Origin: Pseudomonadota bacterium
Lineage (GTDB): Bacteria; Pseudomonadota; Gammaproteobacteria; Burkholderiales; Burkholderiaceae_C
Length of the DNA stretch: 63,783 nt
Assembly: GCA_020161215.1 (NCBI GenBank)
Contig: JAIUOM010000007.1
Location: 1-63,783, forward strand
Direction of reading: 5' to 3'
The notes beneath the pieces were generated by a model. It had not been told where the DNA came from, made no database searches, and worked only from the letters and a program-made list of their open reading frames with translations. Of the stretch, positions 63,602 through 63,783 are shown piece by piece. Positions within the stretch are counted from its first letter, which is position 1. Each line of letters opens with the position of its first letter. The position numbers were made by a program, and so were the translations under genes.

Positions 63602-63783
<182 letters not shown>

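Overview
The window is 63.8 kb of dense, high-GC chromosomal DNA with no RNA gene, phage, transposase or CRISPR array that I can recognise. Gene content and style point to a betaproteobacterium of the order Burkholderiales, most likely family Comamonadaceae. The clues are a Bug/TctC solute receptor beside acyl-CoA genes, a separate glyQ and glyS with gmhB and plsC downstream, a fabA-fabB pair, aceK, many ATGA start/stop overlaps, and short AT-rich dispersed repeats in a GC-rich background. Family-level placement is inference; no rRNA is present to confirm it.

Layout. 1-5450: the end of an acetate symporter gene (actP), then on the minus strand an exonuclease, a cNMP/CBS/DUF294 protein, a DsbA-fold isomerase, DUF1289, a YbaK-type deacylase and a LysE exporter. 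5.6-32 kb: a long, mostly minus-strand stretch holding a scattered leucine/isovalerate degradation set: HMG-CoA lyase, both methylcrotonyl-CoA carboxylase subunits, methylglutaconyl-CoA hydratase, another acyl-CoA dehydrogenase, thiolase and isovaleryl-CoA dehydrogenase. It is interleaved with unrelated genes: a phosphoesterase/kinase pair, a VapBC module, trkH-trkA, aceK and carbonic anhydrase. Two regulators belong here, an AraC-type protein divergent from the carboxylase beta gene and a MerR-type LiuR-like protein flanked by two strong palindromes. 34.7-39.7 kb: a LysR-controlled cluster of CoA ligase, acyl-CoA dehydrogenase and tricarboxylate-type receptor. 39.7-46.7 kb: YgjP peptidase, PlsC, GmhB, a membrane protein, and glyS and glyQ separated by a toxin-antitoxin module. 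46.8-51.3 kb: fabB, fabA, lnt, corC (envelope lipid functions). 52.9-58.8 kb: a lipid or steroid-like acyl-CoA catabolic cluster with a broken CoA-transferase gene and a divergent AraC regulator. 58.8-63.8 kb: pepP, a MurU-like nucleotidyltransferase, speD, transketolase and the start of gap.

The most unusual feature is a family of about 60-bp AT-rich repeats, at least 14 copies here. Most lie between genes, but three lie in frame inside conserved housekeeping genes (glyS, the murU-like gene, tkt), and others supply start codons, stop codons or protein ends. A second, GC-rich hairpin family sits immediately after stop codons, always in the same orientation relative to the upstream gene. A single 165-bp imperfect palindrome separates corC from lnt. 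No stretch longer than 300 bases lacks a gene.
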